Below are positions 28,424 to 39,120 of a stretch of 64,000 nucleotides of DNA, piece by piece (within the stretch, counting starts at the first letter, position 1; every line of letters starts with the position of its first letter). Source of the stretch: Cyanobium gracile PCC 6307 (GTDB taxonomy: Bacteria; Cyanobacteriota; Cyanobacteriia; PCC-6307; Cyanobiaceae); the NCBI RefSeq assembly GCF_000316515.1, contig NC_019675.1:2815964-2879963 (forward strand). Reading direction: 5' to 3'. The translations under genes were made by a program, and so were the position numbers. Under the pieces are notes generated by a model. The model saw only the letters and a program-made list of their open reading frames with translations, was not told the DNA's origin and did no database searches.

Positions 28424-29141
28424 CGATGCGCTGGAACAGGTAGCCGGTGCCCCGCGCCGTGAGGATCAGCTCGGGGTTGGCCGGATCATCCTCCAGTTTG
28501 GAGCGCAGCCGCGAGATGTGGACATCCACCACGCGGGTGTCCACGTGACGCTCGGGGGTGTAGCCCCACACCTCCTTGAGGATCTCGCCCCGGCTGAAGG
28601 GCTCGCCGGAACGGCTCACCAGCAGCTCCAGCAGGCTGAACTCCATGCCGGTGAGGCGGATGCGCTCGTCGCCCCGGTACACCTGCCGCTTGTTGGTGTC
28701 GATGCGGAGATCGCCCACCTGGATCACGCCGGAGTTGGGGATCCCGGCGCCCGGGTCCTTCTCGACCCGCCGCAGGACGCAGCGGATGCGGGCCTCCAGC
28801 TCCTTGGGGCTGAAGGGCTTGACGACGTAGTCGTCGGCCCCGAGCTCGAGGCCGGTGATGCGGTCGGCCACGTCACCGAGGGCGGTGAGCATGACGATCG
28901 GCACGTCCGATTCCTTGCGCAGCTCCTGGCAGACGCCATAGCCGTCGAGCTTGGGCATCATCACGTCGAGCACCACCAGGTCCGGCAGGACGCGGTGGAA
29001 GGCCTCGATGGCCTCCTCGCCGTCGCTGGCGGTGACCACCTGGTAGCCGATCATCGAGAGGCGCGTCTCGAGGATCCGGCGAATGCTGGCCTCGTCATCG
29101 ACGACGAGGATCGTTTCCTTGGCGGTGGGGGAGGCCGTCAT
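28395..29141 (-). CDS. rpaB: OmpR-family response regulator RpaB (Ycf27)
   Basis: A 248-residue two-domain response regulator. The receiver (1-120) has Asp15/Asp16, phospho-acceptor Asp59 in VLDVMMPKLDG and Lys108 in VVKPF. The winged-helix effector (about 145-240) has the typical VDVHISRLRSKL recognition region. In cyanobacteria RpaB controls high-light genes, photosystem I genes and phycobilisome coupling. ATG at 29141 (MTASPTAKETILVVDD) is the accepted family start. Its 3' end overlaps plsX, so the phospholipid operon may be read from the rpaB promoter. Confidence 0.95.
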   Translation of the reverse strand: MTASPTAKETILVVDDEASIRRILETRLSMIGYQVVTASDGEEAIEAFHRVLPDLVVLDVMMPKLDGYGVCQELRKESDVPIVMLTALGDVADRITGLELGADDYVVKPFSPKELEARIRCVLRRVEKDPGAGIPNSGVIQVGDLRIDTNKRQVYRGDERIRLTGMEFSLLELLVSRSGEPFSRGEILKEVWGYTPERHVDTRVVDVHISRLRSKLEDDPANPELILTARGTGYLFQRIVEPVATEGS

Positions 29142-29244
29142 TGCGCGGCGAGGAGAATGCAACACGGTTCCGACCCACTGAACCGGCCGGAAGGTCGGGA
29201 ATTCACCGAACGCCACCTTTCTTCATACACACCGCCCGCTCCCC

Positions 29245-30696
29245 TTGGCCCGTCCCGGTTCCTCGTTCGTCTGCCAGGCCTGTGGGGCCAGGACGCGGCA
29301 GTTCTTCGGCCGCTGCGCCGGCTGCGGCGGCTGGAACACCCTGGTGGAACAGAGCGAGCCCAGCGGCGACACCCGCCGGCGCCGGCCGGTGGCGGCCGCC
29401 GCCGCTCCTGGGGCTGACGGGGCCGGGTCGCCGGGGCGGCCGCGCTGCTCCGAACCGATCCAGGCGGTGGGGGATCGCCCCCTGCAGCGCCTGGCCAGCG
29501 GCTACGGAGAACTGGACCGGGTGCTGGGGGGCGGCCTGGTGCCCGGCTCCCTGGTGCTCCTGGGGGGCGACCCGGGCATCGGCAAGAGCACCCTGCTGCT
29601 GCAGAGCGCCCGGGCGATGGCCTCCCGGGCCGTGGTGCTCTACGTCAGCGCGGAGGAGTCGGCCCAGCAGGTGAAGCTGCGCTGGCGGCGCCTGGCCGAG
29701 GACGGCTCCAGTGTGACGGCGGAGCAGGGCGAGAGTGAGGGTCTGCGTCTGCTGGCGGAGACCGATCTGGAGCTGGTGCTGCAGGAGCTCGAAACCCTGC
29801 GGCCCGAGGTCGCGATCATCGACAGCATCCAGGCCCTGCACGACGCCGAACTGGGCAGCGCCCCCGGCTCGGTGTCGCAGGTGCGCGAATGCGCCGCCGC
29901 CCTGCAGCGCATCGCCAAGCGCCAGCACACGGCGCTGGTGCTGGTGGGCCACGTCACCAAGGAGGGGATGCTGGCCGGCCCCAAGGTGCTTGAGCACCTG
30001 GTGGACGCGGTGCTCACCTTCGAGGGGGACCGCTTCGCCAGTCACCGGCTGCTGCGGGCCGCCAAGAACCGCTTCGGCGCCACCCACGAGCTGGGGGTGT
30101 TCGAGATGCGGGGGGCGGGCCTGGTGGAGGTGAGCAACCCCAGCGAGCTGTTCCTGGCCGGGGATGGCCCCAGCCCCGGCACCGCCACGATCGTGGCCTG
30201 CGAGGGCACCCGCCCGCTCCTGGTGGAGATCCAGGCCCTGGTCAGCCCCACCAGCTACGCCAGCCCGCGGCGCACCGCCACCGGCATCGGCACCAACCGC
30301 CTGCACCAGATCCTGGCGGTGCTGGAGAAGCACATGGGCCTGCCCCTCTCCCGCTTCGACTGCTATCTGGCGGTGGCCGGCGGCCTGGAGGTGGAGGAGC
30401 CGGCGGCGGACCTGGGGGTGGCGGCCGCTGTGGTGGCCAGCTACCGCGACCTCACCCTGCCGGCGGGCACGGTGCTGCTGGGGGAACTGGGCCTGGGGGG
30501 GCAGCTGCGGCCGGTGGGCCAGCTGGAGCTGCGCCTGCAGGAGGCGGCCCGGTTGGGGTTCGCCCGGGCGGTGGTGCCCCGCGGCAGCGCCCTCGGGCCG
30601 GTGGCGGCCGGCCTGGGCCTGCAGCTGCTGGAGGCGGCCACCGTGGCCGAGGCCCTGGTGGCCGGCCTGGGGGTCAACCCCGCCAACGGGGACTGA
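29245..30696 (+). CDS. radA: DNA repair protein RadA (Sms)
   Basis: A 483-residue RecA-like branch-migration ATPase. A zinc finger (CQACG and CAGCGGWNT) lies at about 10-31. Walker A is GGDPGIGKSTLL, the RadA-specific KNRFG motif is present (AAKNRFGATHELG), and a Lon-protease-like domain forms the C-terminus (about 300-480). The only in-frame start before the zinc finger is TTG at 29245. It is divergent from rpaB with a spacer of about 100 bp and convergent to ycf3. Confidence 0.95.
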   Translation: MARPGSSFVCQACGARTRQFFGRCAGCGGWNTLVEQSEPSGDTRRRRPVAAAAAPGADGAGSPGRPRCSEPIQAVGDRPLQRLASGYGELDRVLGGGLVPGSLVLLGGDPGIGKSTLLLQSARAMASRAVVLYVSAEESAQQVKLRWRRLAEDGSSVTAEQGESEGLRLLAETDLELVLQELETLRPEVAIIDSIQALHDAELGSAPGSVSQVRECAAALQRIAKRQHTALVLVGHVTKEGMLAGPKVLEHLVDAVLTFEGDRFASHRLLRAAKNRFGATHELGVFEMRGAGLVEVSNPSELFLAGDGPSPGTATIVACEGTRPLLVEIQALVSPTSYASPRRTATGIGTNRLHQILAVLEKHMGLPLSRFDCYLAVAGGLEVEEPAADLGVAAAVVASYRDLTLPAGTVLLGELGLGGQLRPVGQLELRLQEAARLGFARAVVPRGSALGPVAAGLGLQLLEAATVAEALVAGLGVNPANGD

Positions 30697-30706
30697 GCCG
30701 GGGACC

Positions 30707-31228
30707 TCAGAAGTACACGTCGACGTTGCTGCGGCCGGAGGACTTGAGCCAGTTCTCGATGTCCAGGTAGCCGCCTGGGTAGAGACGCACCGCCCTGGTC
30801 CAGTGCACGGCCGCCTCGTCGAACCAGCGGTCGGCCGCATCCTGGTCGCCGGTCTCCTCGGCCAGCCGCCCCCACTTCTCGTAGATCAGGCCCATGTTCT
30901 TGAGACAGGAGGGGGAGTTGCCGTTGGCATCCAGGGACTGGCGGTAGTAGTCGAGGGCCTTCTCCTCCTCGCCGTTGCTCATGAAGATGATCGCCATGTT
31001 CTTGAGGATCTCGCCCCGGTCGATGCTGTTCTCCTCGAGCTTCAGGGCCTCCTCATAGTTCTCCAGGGCCTCGGCGTAGTCGCCGTCGTTCTGGGCCGAG
31101 AGGCCGTCGCGGTAGTAGACGTAGGCCTCCTTCGCCTTGGGATCGATCGGCAGCAGCTTGACGATCAGGTCGGCCATGACCGTGAAGCTCTTGTCGATGA
31201 AATTGTCGTTGCGCTGCGAGCGGGGCAA
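30707..31228 (-). CDS. ycf3: Photosystem I assembly protein Ycf3
   Basis: A 173-residue TPR protein that chaperones photosystem I assembly at the thylakoid. The diagnostic N-terminus [20 protein letters not shown] and three TPRs ([54 protein letters not shown]) are present. The family length is reached exactly by starting at TTG 31228; longer starts add unrelated Arg/Gly codons. A TTG start for a core photosynthesis gene is uncommon and could lower expression. Confidence 0.95.
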   Translation of the reverse strand: MPRSQRNDNFIDKSFTVMADLIVKLLPIDPKAKEAYVYYRDGLSAQNDGDYAEALENYEEALKLEENSIDRGEILKNMAIIFMSNGEEEKALDYYRQSLDANGNSPSCLKNMGLIYEKWGRLAEETGDQDAADRWFDEAAVHWTRAVRLYPGGYLDIENWLKSSGRSNVDVYF

Positions 31229-31350
31229 GGGTCCAGGTCCGGATCGTCCCCCCATCCTGCCTCGGGTGGTCGGGGCAAGGGCGAGGCGGCTCCCTAGCCT
31301 GGGACGCCAGCCCCCCCCCCGCCCCGGCACCCAGCACCGGCCCCCACCGC

Positions 31351-33762
31351 TTGAGCGCCACCCCCCCCGCCAGCAGCTCCCGCGAGCCGTTGCTCCTCGA
31401 TGTGGAGGGCATGAAATGCGGCGGCTGTGTCCGTGCCGTGGAGCAGCGCCTCCTGCAGACCGCAGGGGTCCGCCAGGCGAGCGTCAACCTGCTGACCCGC
31501 ACGGCCTGGGTGGACCTGGAGCCCCGGGTCGAGGGACCCGACGGCACGGCCGCCGATCCGCTGCCCGCCCTGCTGGGCAGCCTCGAGGGCCTGGGCTTCC
31601 AGGCCCGGCTGCGCCCCCAGGAGCCGGAGCCGACCAGCCGGCGGGAGCGGCGCCAGGCCGAGCAGTGGTGGCACCGCTGGCGCCAGCTGCTGGTGGCCCT
31701 GCTGCTGCTGCTCGTCTCCGGACTGGGGCACCTGGCCGATGCCGGTCGGCTGGCCTGGGGCGGTCCCTGGTCGCTGCTGGGCAGCCCCTGGTTCCATGCC
31801 CTGGTGGCCACCCTGGCCCTGGCCTTCCCCGGCCGGCCGATCCTGGTCCGCGGCGTCCGCTCGGCCCTGGCCGGGGTGCCCGCCATGGACACCCTGGTAG
31901 GGCTGGGGGTGGCCAGCGCCTACCTCTCCAGCCTGGTGGGCTGGCTGTGGCCGGCCAGCGGCTGGCCCTGTTATTTCAACGAGCCGGTGATGCTGCTCGG
32001 CTTCGTCCTCACCGGCCGCTTCCTCGAGGAGCGCGCCCGCTACCGCACCGGCCGGGCCATCGAGGAGCTGGGCGCCCTCCAGCCCGACCATGCCCTGCTG
32101 CTCCTCGGCGACGACCCCCCCCGCCAGGTGCGGGTGGGGGGGCTGCGGCCGGGCGACCGGCTGCGGCTGCTGCCGGGCGACCGGGTGCCGGTGGACGGGG
32201 TGGTGCTGGAGGGCTGCTCACGCGTCGATGCCTCCAGCCTCACCGGCGAGTCCCGGCCGCAGGCGGTGGAACCGGGCAGTGAGCTGGCCGCCGGCCTGCT
32301 CAACCTGGAGAGCTCCCTGGTGCTGGAGGTGCGCCGCAGTGGTGCCGACAGCGCCATTTCCCGCATCGTGCGCCTGGTGGAGCGGGCCCAGGCCCGCAAG
32401 GCCCCGATCCAGGGGCTGGCCGACCGGGTCGCCGGCCGCTTCACCCTCGTGGTGCTGCTGCTGGCGCTGGTCACCCTGCTGTTCTGGTGGCTGTGGGGGT
32501 GCCGGCACTGGCCCGAGGTGCTCACCATGGCCGCGGCCACCGGCCATGGCGCCCACGGCCACGGCTCCCTGGCCCACGGCGCCCGGGCGGCCGGCACTCC
32601 CTTCAGCCTGGGGCTGCAGCTGGCCATCGCGGTGCTGGTGGTGGCCTGTCCCTGCGCCCTCGGCCTGGCCACGCCGACGGCGATCACGGTGGGCTCCGGG
32701 CTGGCGGCCCGCTCCGGCCTGCTGTTCCGGGGCGGCGATGCGATCGAGACCGCCTCCCGGCTGGAGGCGGTGCTGTTCGACAAGACCGGCACCCTCACCA
32801 TCGGGCGTCCCTTGGTGACGGACGTCCGGGTCGTGGGGGCGGCCCCGGGCAGCCCGGCGGTGGCGGCTGAGGCCGCCCGGCTGGTGCAGCTGGCGGCGAG
32901 CCTTGAGCAGCACAGCCGCCATCCCCTGGCCCATGCCGTGCTGCAGGAGGCCCAGTGCCGGGGGCTCCCCCTGCTGGACGTCCTCGAGGCCCAGACCCTC
33001 CCCGGTGATGGGGTGCAGGGGCTGGTGAAGGGCTCCGGCCTGGTGCGGGTGGGTCGGCTCGACTGGCTGGCTCGTCTGGGGGTGAGTGCGGAGCCCGCTG
33101 CCACGGCCCTGCAGCAGGAGCTGGAGGCCGGTGGTGCCACCCTGCTGGCGGTGGCCGCCGAGGGACGGCTGCTGGGACTCCTGGCCGTGGAGGACCGCCC
33201 CCGGGCCGATGCCGCCGCAACGGTCAACCGGCTGCGGCGGCTGGGGTTGCGGCTGGGGCTGCTCAGCGGGGATCGGCGCGCCAGTGTCGAGGGGCTGGGC
33301 CGCCGGCTGGGCCTCAGGCCGGAGGAGCTGGCCTGGGAGCTGCGGCCCGAGCAGAAGCTGGAACGCCTGCGGCTGGCCCATGGACGGGGGGCCGTGGCCA
33401 TGGTGGGCGACGGGATCAACGATGCCCCCGCCCTCGCCGCCGCCGACCTGGGCATCGCCGTCGGCACGGGTACCCAGATCGCCCAGGAGAGTGCGGCCCT
33501 GGTGGTGATGGGCGAAGGACTCGACGGCATCGTCCGGGCCCTGGAGATCGCCCGGCGCACCATGGCCAAGGTCCGCCAGAACCTGGCCTGGGCCTTCGGC
33601 TACAACCTGATCGTCCTGCCGATCGCCGCCGGTGCGCTCCTGCCGGGCTTCGGCCTGAGCCTCTCGCCCGAACTGGCGGCCCTGCTGATGGCCTTCAGCT
33701 CGATCACCGTGGTCGGCAACGCCCTGCTCCTGCAGGGTCTCCCCACGGATCCTGCGCCATGA
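31351..33762 (+). CDS. Copper-transporting P1B-type ATPase (CtaA/PacS type)
   Basis: An 803-residue pump. One N-terminal heavy-metal domain has GMKCGGC (Cys23, Cys26). The actuator carries SLTGESRP and the CPC membrane motif lies at about 433-435 ([15 protein letters not shown]). The phosphorylation site is DKTGT at 477-481, and the hinge is [10 protein letters not shown]. The lumenal/periplasmic loop just before the CPC helix is His-rich ([13 protein letters not shown]), a possible metal exit site. It starts with TTG at 31351 ([12 protein letters not shown]) and is divergent from ycf3. Copper is the expected cargo, for plastocyanin or cytochrome oxidase. CtaA versus PacS cannot be decided here. 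Confidence 0.92.
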   Translation: MSATPPASSSREPLLLDVEGMKCGGCVRAVEQRLLQTAGVRQASVNLLTRTAWVDLEPRVEGPDGTAADPLPALLGSLEGLGFQARLRPQEPEPTSRRERRQAEQWWHRWRQLLVALLLLLVSGLGHLADAGRLAWGGPWSLLGSPWFHALVATLALAFPGRPILVRGVRSALAGVPAMDTLVGLGVASAYLSSLVGWLWPASGWPCYFNEPVMLLGFVLTGRFLEERARYRTGRAIEELGALQPDHALLLLGDDPPRQVRVGGLRPGDRLRLLPGDRVPVDGVVLEGCSRVDASSLTGESRPQAVEPGSELAAGLLNLESSLVLEVRRSGADSAISRIVRLVERAQARKAPIQGLADRVAGRFTLVVLLLALVTLLFWWLWGCRHWPEVLTMAAATGHGAHGHGSLAHGARAAGTPFSLGLQLAIAVLVVACPCALGLATPTAITVGSGLAARSGLLFRGGDAIETASRLEAVLFDKTGTLTIGRPLVTDVRVVGAAPGSPAVAAEAARLVQLAASLEQHSRHPLAHAVLQEAQCRGLPLLDVLEAQTLPGDGVQGLVKGSGLVRVGRLDWLARLGVSAEPAATALQQELEAGGATLLAVAAEGRLLGLLAVEDRPRADAAATVNRLRRLGLRLGLLSGDRRASVEGLGRRLGLRPEELAWELRPEQKLERLRLAHGRGAVAMVGDGINDAPALAAADLGIAVGTGTQIAQESAALVVMGEGLDGIVRALEIARRTMAKVRQNLAWAFGYNLIVLPIAAGALLPGFGLSLSPELAALLMAFSSITVVGNALLLQGLPTDPAP

Positions 33763-34412
33763 GCGGGCGCTTTCTGGTGCTGGAGGGCATCGATGGCTGC
33801 GGCAAGACCACCCAGATCGAGGCCCTGCGCGCCTGGCTGCCGCTCAGCGGCCTCATGGCTCCCGGCTCCCGGCTGGTGGTGACGCGGGAACCGGGCGGGA
33901 CGGCCCTGGGCCAGGCCCTGCGTGCCCTGCTGCTGCACCCTCCGGCTGGGGTCGCCCCCTGCAGCCTCAGCGAGCTGATGCTTTACGCCGCCGACCGGGC
34001 CCAGCACGTCGAGGAGTGCCTGCGCCCCGCCCTTGCCGCCGGTGACTGGGTGCTGAGTGATCGCTACAGCGGCTCCACCGCGGCCTACCAGGGCCATGGC
34101 CGCGGCCTGCCCATGGCCACCATCCACCAGCTCGAGGCGATGGCCACCGGCGGCCTGGAGCCCGATCTCACCCTCTGGCTCGATCTTCCCCTGGCCGGTT
34201 CCCTCAGGCGCCGCGGCGACCGGCCCGCCGACCGGATCGAGGCCGCGGGCGAGGCCTTCCTGCAGCGGGTCAGCAACGGCTTTGCCACCCTGGCCGCCGA
34301 GCGGGGCTGGCAGCGGGTCGAGGCCGGAGGGCCGATCGAGGAGGTGACGGCCCGGTGCCGCACTCTGATCACGGAGCACCTGGGTGCCGCTGGCGGACGC
34401 GGCCATGGCTGA
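33759..34412 (+). CDS. tmk: Thymidylate kinase
   Basis: A 217-residue dTMP kinase. P-loop EGIDGCGKTTQ (about 9-19), the DR(Y/x) motif VLSDRYSGSTAAYQG, and the REPGGT motif are all in place. It overlaps the copper ATPase by ATGA (33759-33762) and holB by 8 bases. The three genes read as one unit. Confidence 0.96.
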   Translation: MSGRFLVLEGIDGCGKTTQIEALRAWLPLSGLMAPGSRLVVTREPGGTALGQALRALLLHPPAGVAPCSLSELMLYAADRAQHVEECLRPALAAGDWVLSDRYSGSTAAYQGHGRGLPMATIHQLEAMATGGLEPDLTLWLDLPLAGSLRRRGDRPADRIEAAGEAFLQRVSNGFATLAAERGWQRVEAGGPIEEVTARCRTLITEHLGAAGGRGHG

Positions 34413-35376
34413 GCTCTTCGCCGATCTGGTGGGCCAGCCCCAGGCGGTGGCCCTGCTCACGGCCGCCCTGGAGCGGCGGCGGCTGGCGCCCGCCTACCTG
34501 TTCGTCGGGCCCGAGGGCGTGGGCCGCCGGCTGGCGGCCCTGCGCCTGCTCGAGGGGGTGCTCTCCGGTGGCACCGCCGGATCGGTGCCGCTGCGGCGAC
34601 GCCTGGCGGAGGGCAACCACCCTGATCTGCTCTGGGTCGAGCCCACCCACCTGCACCAGGGCCGGCTGGTGACGGCCTCCGAGGCTGAGGCCCAGGGCCT
34701 CAGCCGCCGCAGCCCCCCCCAGCTGCGTCTGGAGCAGGTGCGGGAGGTGACCCGTTTCCTGGCCCGGCGTCCGGTGGAGGGGGAGCGCTCCCTGGTGGTG
34801 CTGGACACGGTCGAGGCCATGGCCGAAGCGGCCGCCAATGCCCTGCTCAAGACCCTCGAGGAACCGGGCCATGGCCTGCTGATCCTGCTCACGGCGACGC
34901 CGGACCGGCTGCTGAGCACCATCCGCTCCCGCTGCCAGGCCATCCCGTTCGCGCGCCTGCCCCCCGCCCTGGTGCACCAGGTGCTGGCGGGCCTGCCGGC
35001 GCCGGAGGGGGCTGGGGAGGGGACAGCGGAGGGGGCCGTGGCCGATCCCCCCGAGCTGCTGGAGCTGGCCGCCGGCTCCCCTGGAGCCCTGCTGCGCCAC
35101 CGTCGGGTCTGGCGGGGCCTGCCGGAAGGCCTGGCGGACCGGTTGCTGGCCCTGGGCCGGGAGCCGATGGAGGCTCTGGGTCTGGCCCGCGACCTCAGCG
35201 AGGCCCTCGATGGCGAGCAGCAGCTGTGGCTGCTCGACTGGTGGCAGCTTCACCTCTGGCGGCGGCGCAGGGAGCCGGAGCCCCTGCGGCGCATCGAGCA
35301 GCTGCGCAGCCACCTGCTGGCCTACGTTCAGCCGCGGCTGGCCTGGGAGGTGGCCTTGCTGGACCTGGGCCGCTGA
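34405..35376 (+). CDS. holB: DNA polymerase III subunit delta'
   Basis: A 323-residue clamp-loader subunit. It begins MAELFADLVGQPQAV with AYLFVGPEGVGRR in the Walker A position, lacking the lysine; delta' normally does not hydrolyse ATP. LVVLDTVEAMAEAAANALLKTLEEPG is the conserved sensor region, and SRCQAIPF is typical. No zinc-binding cysteines are seen, unlike E. coli. ATG 34405 is preferred over an upstream GTG-type start. Convergent with rpaA. Confidence 0.92.
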   Translation: MAELFADLVGQPQAVALLTAALERRRLAPAYLFVGPEGVGRRLAALRLLEGVLSGGTAGSVPLRRRLAEGNHPDLLWVEPTHLHQGRLVTASEAEAQGLSRRSPPQLRLEQVREVTRFLARRPVEGERSLVVLDTVEAMAEAAANALLKTLEEPGHGLLILLTATPDRLLSTIRSRCQAIPFARLPPALVHQVLAGLPAPEGAGEGTAEGAVADPPELLELAAGSPGALLRHRRVWRGLPEGLADRLLALGREPMEALGLARDLSEALDGEQQLWLLDWWQLHLWRRRREPEPLRRIEQLRSHLLAYVQPRLAWEVALLDLGR

Positions 35377-35384
35377 GGGGCCCC

Positions 35385-36182
<798 letters not shown>

Positions 36183-36236
36183 GGGAGGGGCGAGGCGTGT
36201 CGTCGTGGTGCCTGCGGGGGTGCACGGGCACGAAAG

Positions 36237-36242
36237 AGAATA
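36237..36242 (-). promoter_or_regulatory. Putative -10 element for rpaA
   Basis: On the minus strand these bases read TATTCT, embedded in an A/T-richer patch of an otherwise GC-rich spacer. This would give an rpaA leader of about 45 bases. No good -35 box is visible. Confidence 0.35.
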
Positions 36243-36387
36243 GTGTCGCGGCTTTGCTGGAGCGCTGCAGGGGGCAGGGTGCAGGTGCTCCCCCTGGCCG
36301 CGGGTGCGGATCGGGCTCAACGCCCAGCCTGCTTGATCCGAGGCCGTGCCGATGGGCCCTGGAGACGGGCGGATGAAAATGGGAAAA

Positions 36388-36459
36388 CTCCCCGGGCGGG
36401 ATTCGAACCTGCGACCAATCGGTTAACAGCCGACCGCTCTACCACTGAGCTACCGAGGA
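36388..36459 (-). tRNA. tRNA-Asn (GUU)
   Basis: A 72-nt cloverleaf. The acceptor stem TCCTCGG pairs with CCGGGGA (one T-G pair). The D-arm is AGCTCAGTGGTAGAGC, the anticodon loop is CTGTTAA with GTT, and the T-arm contains GGTTCGAATCC. The discriminator base is G and CCA is not encoded. It lies between rpaA and the ECF-type ATPase gene. Confidence 0.97.
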
Positions 36460-36489
36460 AAACACCCGGCGGGCCGGGATCCGAAGACC

Positions 36490-37200
36490 TTACCTTTCGG
36501 CCCCGCCGGCGGGCAAGGGGGACAGGGAGCGGCGCAGGCTTTCGCCGCTCTGCCAGGGGCCGATCGCACCGGCTTCCATCCGGGCGGCCCCGTCGCAGCA
36601 CTCCAGTTCCTCGAGACGGTGGGTGATCCACAGCGCGGTGAGGGGGGACGGGCTCCGGTGGCAGAGCCGATGGATCAGCTCCAGCACCTCCCTCTGGCTG
36701 TCCGGATCCAGCAGGGCCGTGGGTTCATCGAGCAGCAGCAGCGTCGCGGCGCTGGCCAGGGCACCGGCAATCGCCAGCCGCTGCTTCTGGCCGCCGCTCA
36801 GGGTGTGGATCGGGCGCCGCTGCAGGCCCGCCAGGCCCACCTGGGCCAGGGCGGAGGCCACCCGCCCGGCACGGGCGCCGTCGTCGAGCCCCTCGGGGAG
36901 CGCCAGCTGCAGGTCGCTGCCGCAGCTGGGCAGCAGCAGCTGGTGGTCGGGGTTCTGGAACACCAGGGCGGGCCGGCCCTGGCAGGTGATGTGGCCCGCC
37001 GTCGGGGTCAGCAGGCCGGCGATCAGGCGCAGCAGGGTGCTCTTGCCGCTGCCGTTGCTGCCCACAAGCATCCAGAGGCCCGGCCCCGGAATGCTCAGTC
37101 GGCAGTCGCGCAGGGCCGGGACCCCTTCGCCCCAGCCGAAGCGGAGTCCCTCGATCCGCAGGGGCGGCTCGACCGCCCCGGAGGTCGCCGCTGCGCTCAA
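36490..37200 (-). CDS. ABC ATPase of ECF/cobalt (CbiO-EcfA) type
   Basis: A 236-residue ATP-binding protein. Walker A is GSNGSGKST, the Q-loop region is [20 protein letters not shown] (typical of energy-coupling-factor ATPases), the signature is [14 protein letters not shown], Walker B is [12 protein letters not shown] and switch His is WITHRLEEL. The S- and T-components are not nearby, so the vitamin or metal transported is unknown. It starts at TTG 37200, overlapping the UPF0367 stop as TTGA. Confidence 0.87.
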   Translation of the reverse strand: MSAAATSGAVEPPLRIEGLRFGWGEGVPALRDCRLSIPGPGLWMLVGSNGSGKSTLLRLIAGLLTPTAGHITCQGRPALVFQNPDHQLLLPSCGSDLQLALPEGLDDGARAGRVASALAQVGLAGLQRRPIHTLSGGQKQRLAIAGALASAATLLLLDEPTALLDPDSQREVLELIHRLCHRSPSPLTALWITHRLEELECCDGAARMEAGAIGPWQSGESLRRSLSPLPAGGAER

Positions 37201-37460
37201 GGCTCGAAGCTGAAGCCGGGACGCTTGCCGCCGCCGGCGACCGACGACTTCTCATAAATCTGCACGGCGACGACCTCGCCGCTCAGGAGGCTGACGCGCT
37301 TCTGCTCGTCCTTCTCGCAGGTGAGCTCGAGCACCTTGGGGTGCCCGCTCTCAAGCGCCTGGCGCACCTCCCCGTACAGGGCCCGGGCGGCCTCCAGCTC
37401 CTTGCGCTGGACGGCAACGGGCATGGGGCTGAGCCGGAGGGAGATCTCGACGACGTACAT
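37197..37460 (-). CDS. UPF0367 family protein
   Basis: An 87-residue protein of a cyanobacteria/plastid-restricted family. It begins [20 protein letters not shown] and ends in a basic KRPGFSFEP. The middle [20 protein letters not shown] is conserved. Function is unknown. ATG at 37460 is preferred over an upstream extension rich in Ser/Pro/Thr. It is divergent from psbD. Confidence 0.88.
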   Translation of the reverse strand: MYVVEISLRLSPMPVAVQRKELEAARALYGEVRQALESGHPKVLELTCEKDEQKRVSLLSGEVVAVQIYEKSSVAGGGKRPGFSFEP

Positions 37461-37569
37461 GGTGGAAGCTGCTGGGGGCCGGGACGGCGGGTCGGTCTGG
37501 CCCGGCCACTCTGGCGAATCGCCGGGCGTCGGGGAGGTGTGGGTACTTGTACTCAATCCCTGATGGCGA

Positions 37570-37584
37570 CGCCCGCATCGGGCG
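37570..37584 (+). promoter_or_regulatory. Hairpin in the psbD upstream region
   Basis: CGCCCG-CAT-CGGGCG (37570-37584) is a perfect 6-bp stem with a 3-base loop about 60 bp before the psbD start. It could be a leader element or mark the end of read-through from upstream. A T/A-richer patch (TCTTTTAAAG) follows and probably belongs to the core promoter or 5' leader. No clear HLR1 (RpaB) site was found. Confidence 0.35.
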
Positions 37585-37641
37585 CACAGAAAGGGCGTTC
37601 TCTTTTAAAGTCAGCATGTAAAGCTTCGTGAAGCACCTCCC

Positions 37642-38700
37642 ATGACGATCGCCCTGGGGCGCGCCCCTGCCACCCGTGGATGGTTCGACGTCCTCGACGA
37701 CTGGCTCAAGCGCGACCGCTTCGTTTTCGTGGGGTGGTCCGGTCTGCTGCTGTTCCCCACGGCCTATCTGGCCCTGGGCGGCTGGCTCACCGGCACCACC
37801 TTCGCCACCTCCTGGTACACCCACGGCATTGCCAGCAGCTACCTGGAGGGCTGTAACTTCCTCACCGCCGCCGTCAGCACCCCGGCGGATGCCATGGGGC
37901 ACAGCCTCCTGCTCCTATGGGGCCCGGAAGCCCAGGGTGACTTCGTCCGCTGGATCCAGCTCGGTGGTCTCTGGCCCTTCGTGGCCCTGCACGGCGCCTT
38001 CGCCCTGATCGGCTTCATGCTGCGCCAGTTCGAGATCGCCCGTCTCGTCGGCATCCGTCCTTACAACGCCATCGCCTTCTCCGGCCCGATCGCGGTGTTC
38101 GTCAGTGTCTTCCTGATGTACCCCCTGGGCCAGAGCAGCTGGTTCTTCGCGCCTTCCTTCGGGGTGGCGGCGATCTTCCGCTTCCTGCTGTTCCTGCAGG
38201 GCTTCCACAACTGGACCCTGAACCCCTTCCACATGATGGGCGTGGCCGGCATCCTGGGCGGTGCCCTGCTGTGCGCCATCCACGGCGCGACGGTGGAGAA
38301 CACCCTGTTCGAGGACAGCGACCAGGCCAACACCTTCAAGGCGTTCGAGCCCACCCAGGAAGAGGAGACCTACTCGATGGTCACCGCCAACCGCTTCTGG
38401 AGCCAGATCTTCGGGATCGCCTTCTCCAACAAGCGCTGGCTGCACTTCTTCATGCTGTTCGTGCCGGTGATGGGTCTGTGGACCAGCAGCATCGGCATCA
38501 TCGGCCTGGCCCTCAACCTGCGGGCCTACGACTTCGTGAGCCAGGAGATCCGGGCGGCGGAGGATCCTGAATTCGAGACGTTCTACACCAAGAACATCCT
38601 GCTCAACGAAGGTCTGCGTGCCTGGATGGCGCCTGCCGACCAGCCGCACGAAAACTTCATCTTCCCTGAAGAGGTTCTGCCCCGCGGCAACGCGCTCTGA
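37642..38700 (+). CDS. psbD: Photosystem II D2 protein, stand-alone copy
   Basis: A 352-residue reaction-centre subunit with five transmembrane helices. The start [20 protein letters not shown], the helix D/QA region [20 protein letters not shown] (iron and quinone-binding His) and the C-terminal [12 protein letters not shown] are standard. In cyanobacteria one psbD copy is co-transcribed with and overlaps psbC. Here a strong terminator follows 20 bases after the stop and no psbC is present, so this is the monocistronic copy, often the high-light-induced psbD2. A good SD-like CACCTCCC is on the opposite sense, so the actual ribosome site is unclear. Confidence 0.98.
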   Translation: MTIALGRAPATRGWFDVLDDWLKRDRFVFVGWSGLLLFPTAYLALGGWLTGTTFATSWYTHGIASSYLEGCNFLTAAVSTPADAMGHSLLLLWGPEAQGDFVRWIQLGGLWPFVALHGAFALIGFMLRQFEIARLVGIRPYNAIAFSGPIAVFVSVFLMYPLGQSSWFFAPSFGVAAIFRFLLFLQGFHNWTLNPFHMMGVAGILGGALLCAIHGATVENTLFEDSDQANTFKAFEPTQEEETYSMVTANRFWSQIFGIAFSNKRWLHFFMLFVPVMGLWTSSIGIIGLALNLRAYDFVSQEIRAAEDPEFETFYTKNILLNEGLRAWMAPADQPHENFIFPEEVLPRGNAL

Positions 38701-38720
38701 TCCTTCCCCCACGGATCTCC

Positions 38721-38744
38721 AGCCCCCTCCACGGGGGCTTTTTT
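38721..38744 (+). terminator. psbD intrinsic terminator
   Basis: AGCCCCC / GGGGGCT 7-bp stem with a TCCAC loop, followed by six T residues, 20 bases after the psbD stop. It ends the psbD message and rules out a psbDC operon here. Confidence 0.93.
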
Positions 38745-39011
38745 ATGGCCCCCAAGGTGATGACCAGCCGTCGCCGTCTGCAAAGGTTGGTTACTATAGA
38801 TCCGTTCCGTCAGCAGTGACGTGGTGATCGACGGAAACGCCTGATCGGAGAGCGCCGCAACGTCTGGCCCGATGCATCTTCTCCGCCGCCACGGCAGCGG
38901 CAGGATGCCCCCCGGAGCCCTGACAGTGGCGTTGCCTGTCCGACTTCGGTCGTCTTCCGCCCTTGCCGCAGGCGTCGCCGGCTGGCATCCAACCCACAGG
39001 AGGAGGTGTCC

Positions 39012-39065
39012 ATGACCCCAAGTTGTCCCATCCAGGGTCTGCTGATCGCGGAGAATGCCGGCTGA
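39012..39065 (+). CDS. 17-residue short ORF with very strong Shine-Dalgarno
   Basis: ATG at 39012 is preceded by CACAGGAGGAGGTGTCC, an almost perfect anti-16S match at ideal spacing and much stronger than the SD of most genes in this window. The peptide is MTPSCPIQGLLIAENAG, ending in TGA. It could be a real small protein, a leader peptide, or part of a regulatory RNA. No homologue is recognised. Confidence 0.4.
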   Translation: MTPSCPIQGLLIAENAG

Positions 39066-39120
39066 TCAAGGCCGCTGACTCCTGATCCATCGGTTCCGCG
39101 CCAGAGCGGACCCGGCGAGA

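Noticed and set aside
37461-37641. RpaB HLR1 sites upstream of psbD
   Set aside because: Only one loose half-site (TGTAAAG) is present; the required pair of spaced half-sites is not convincing.
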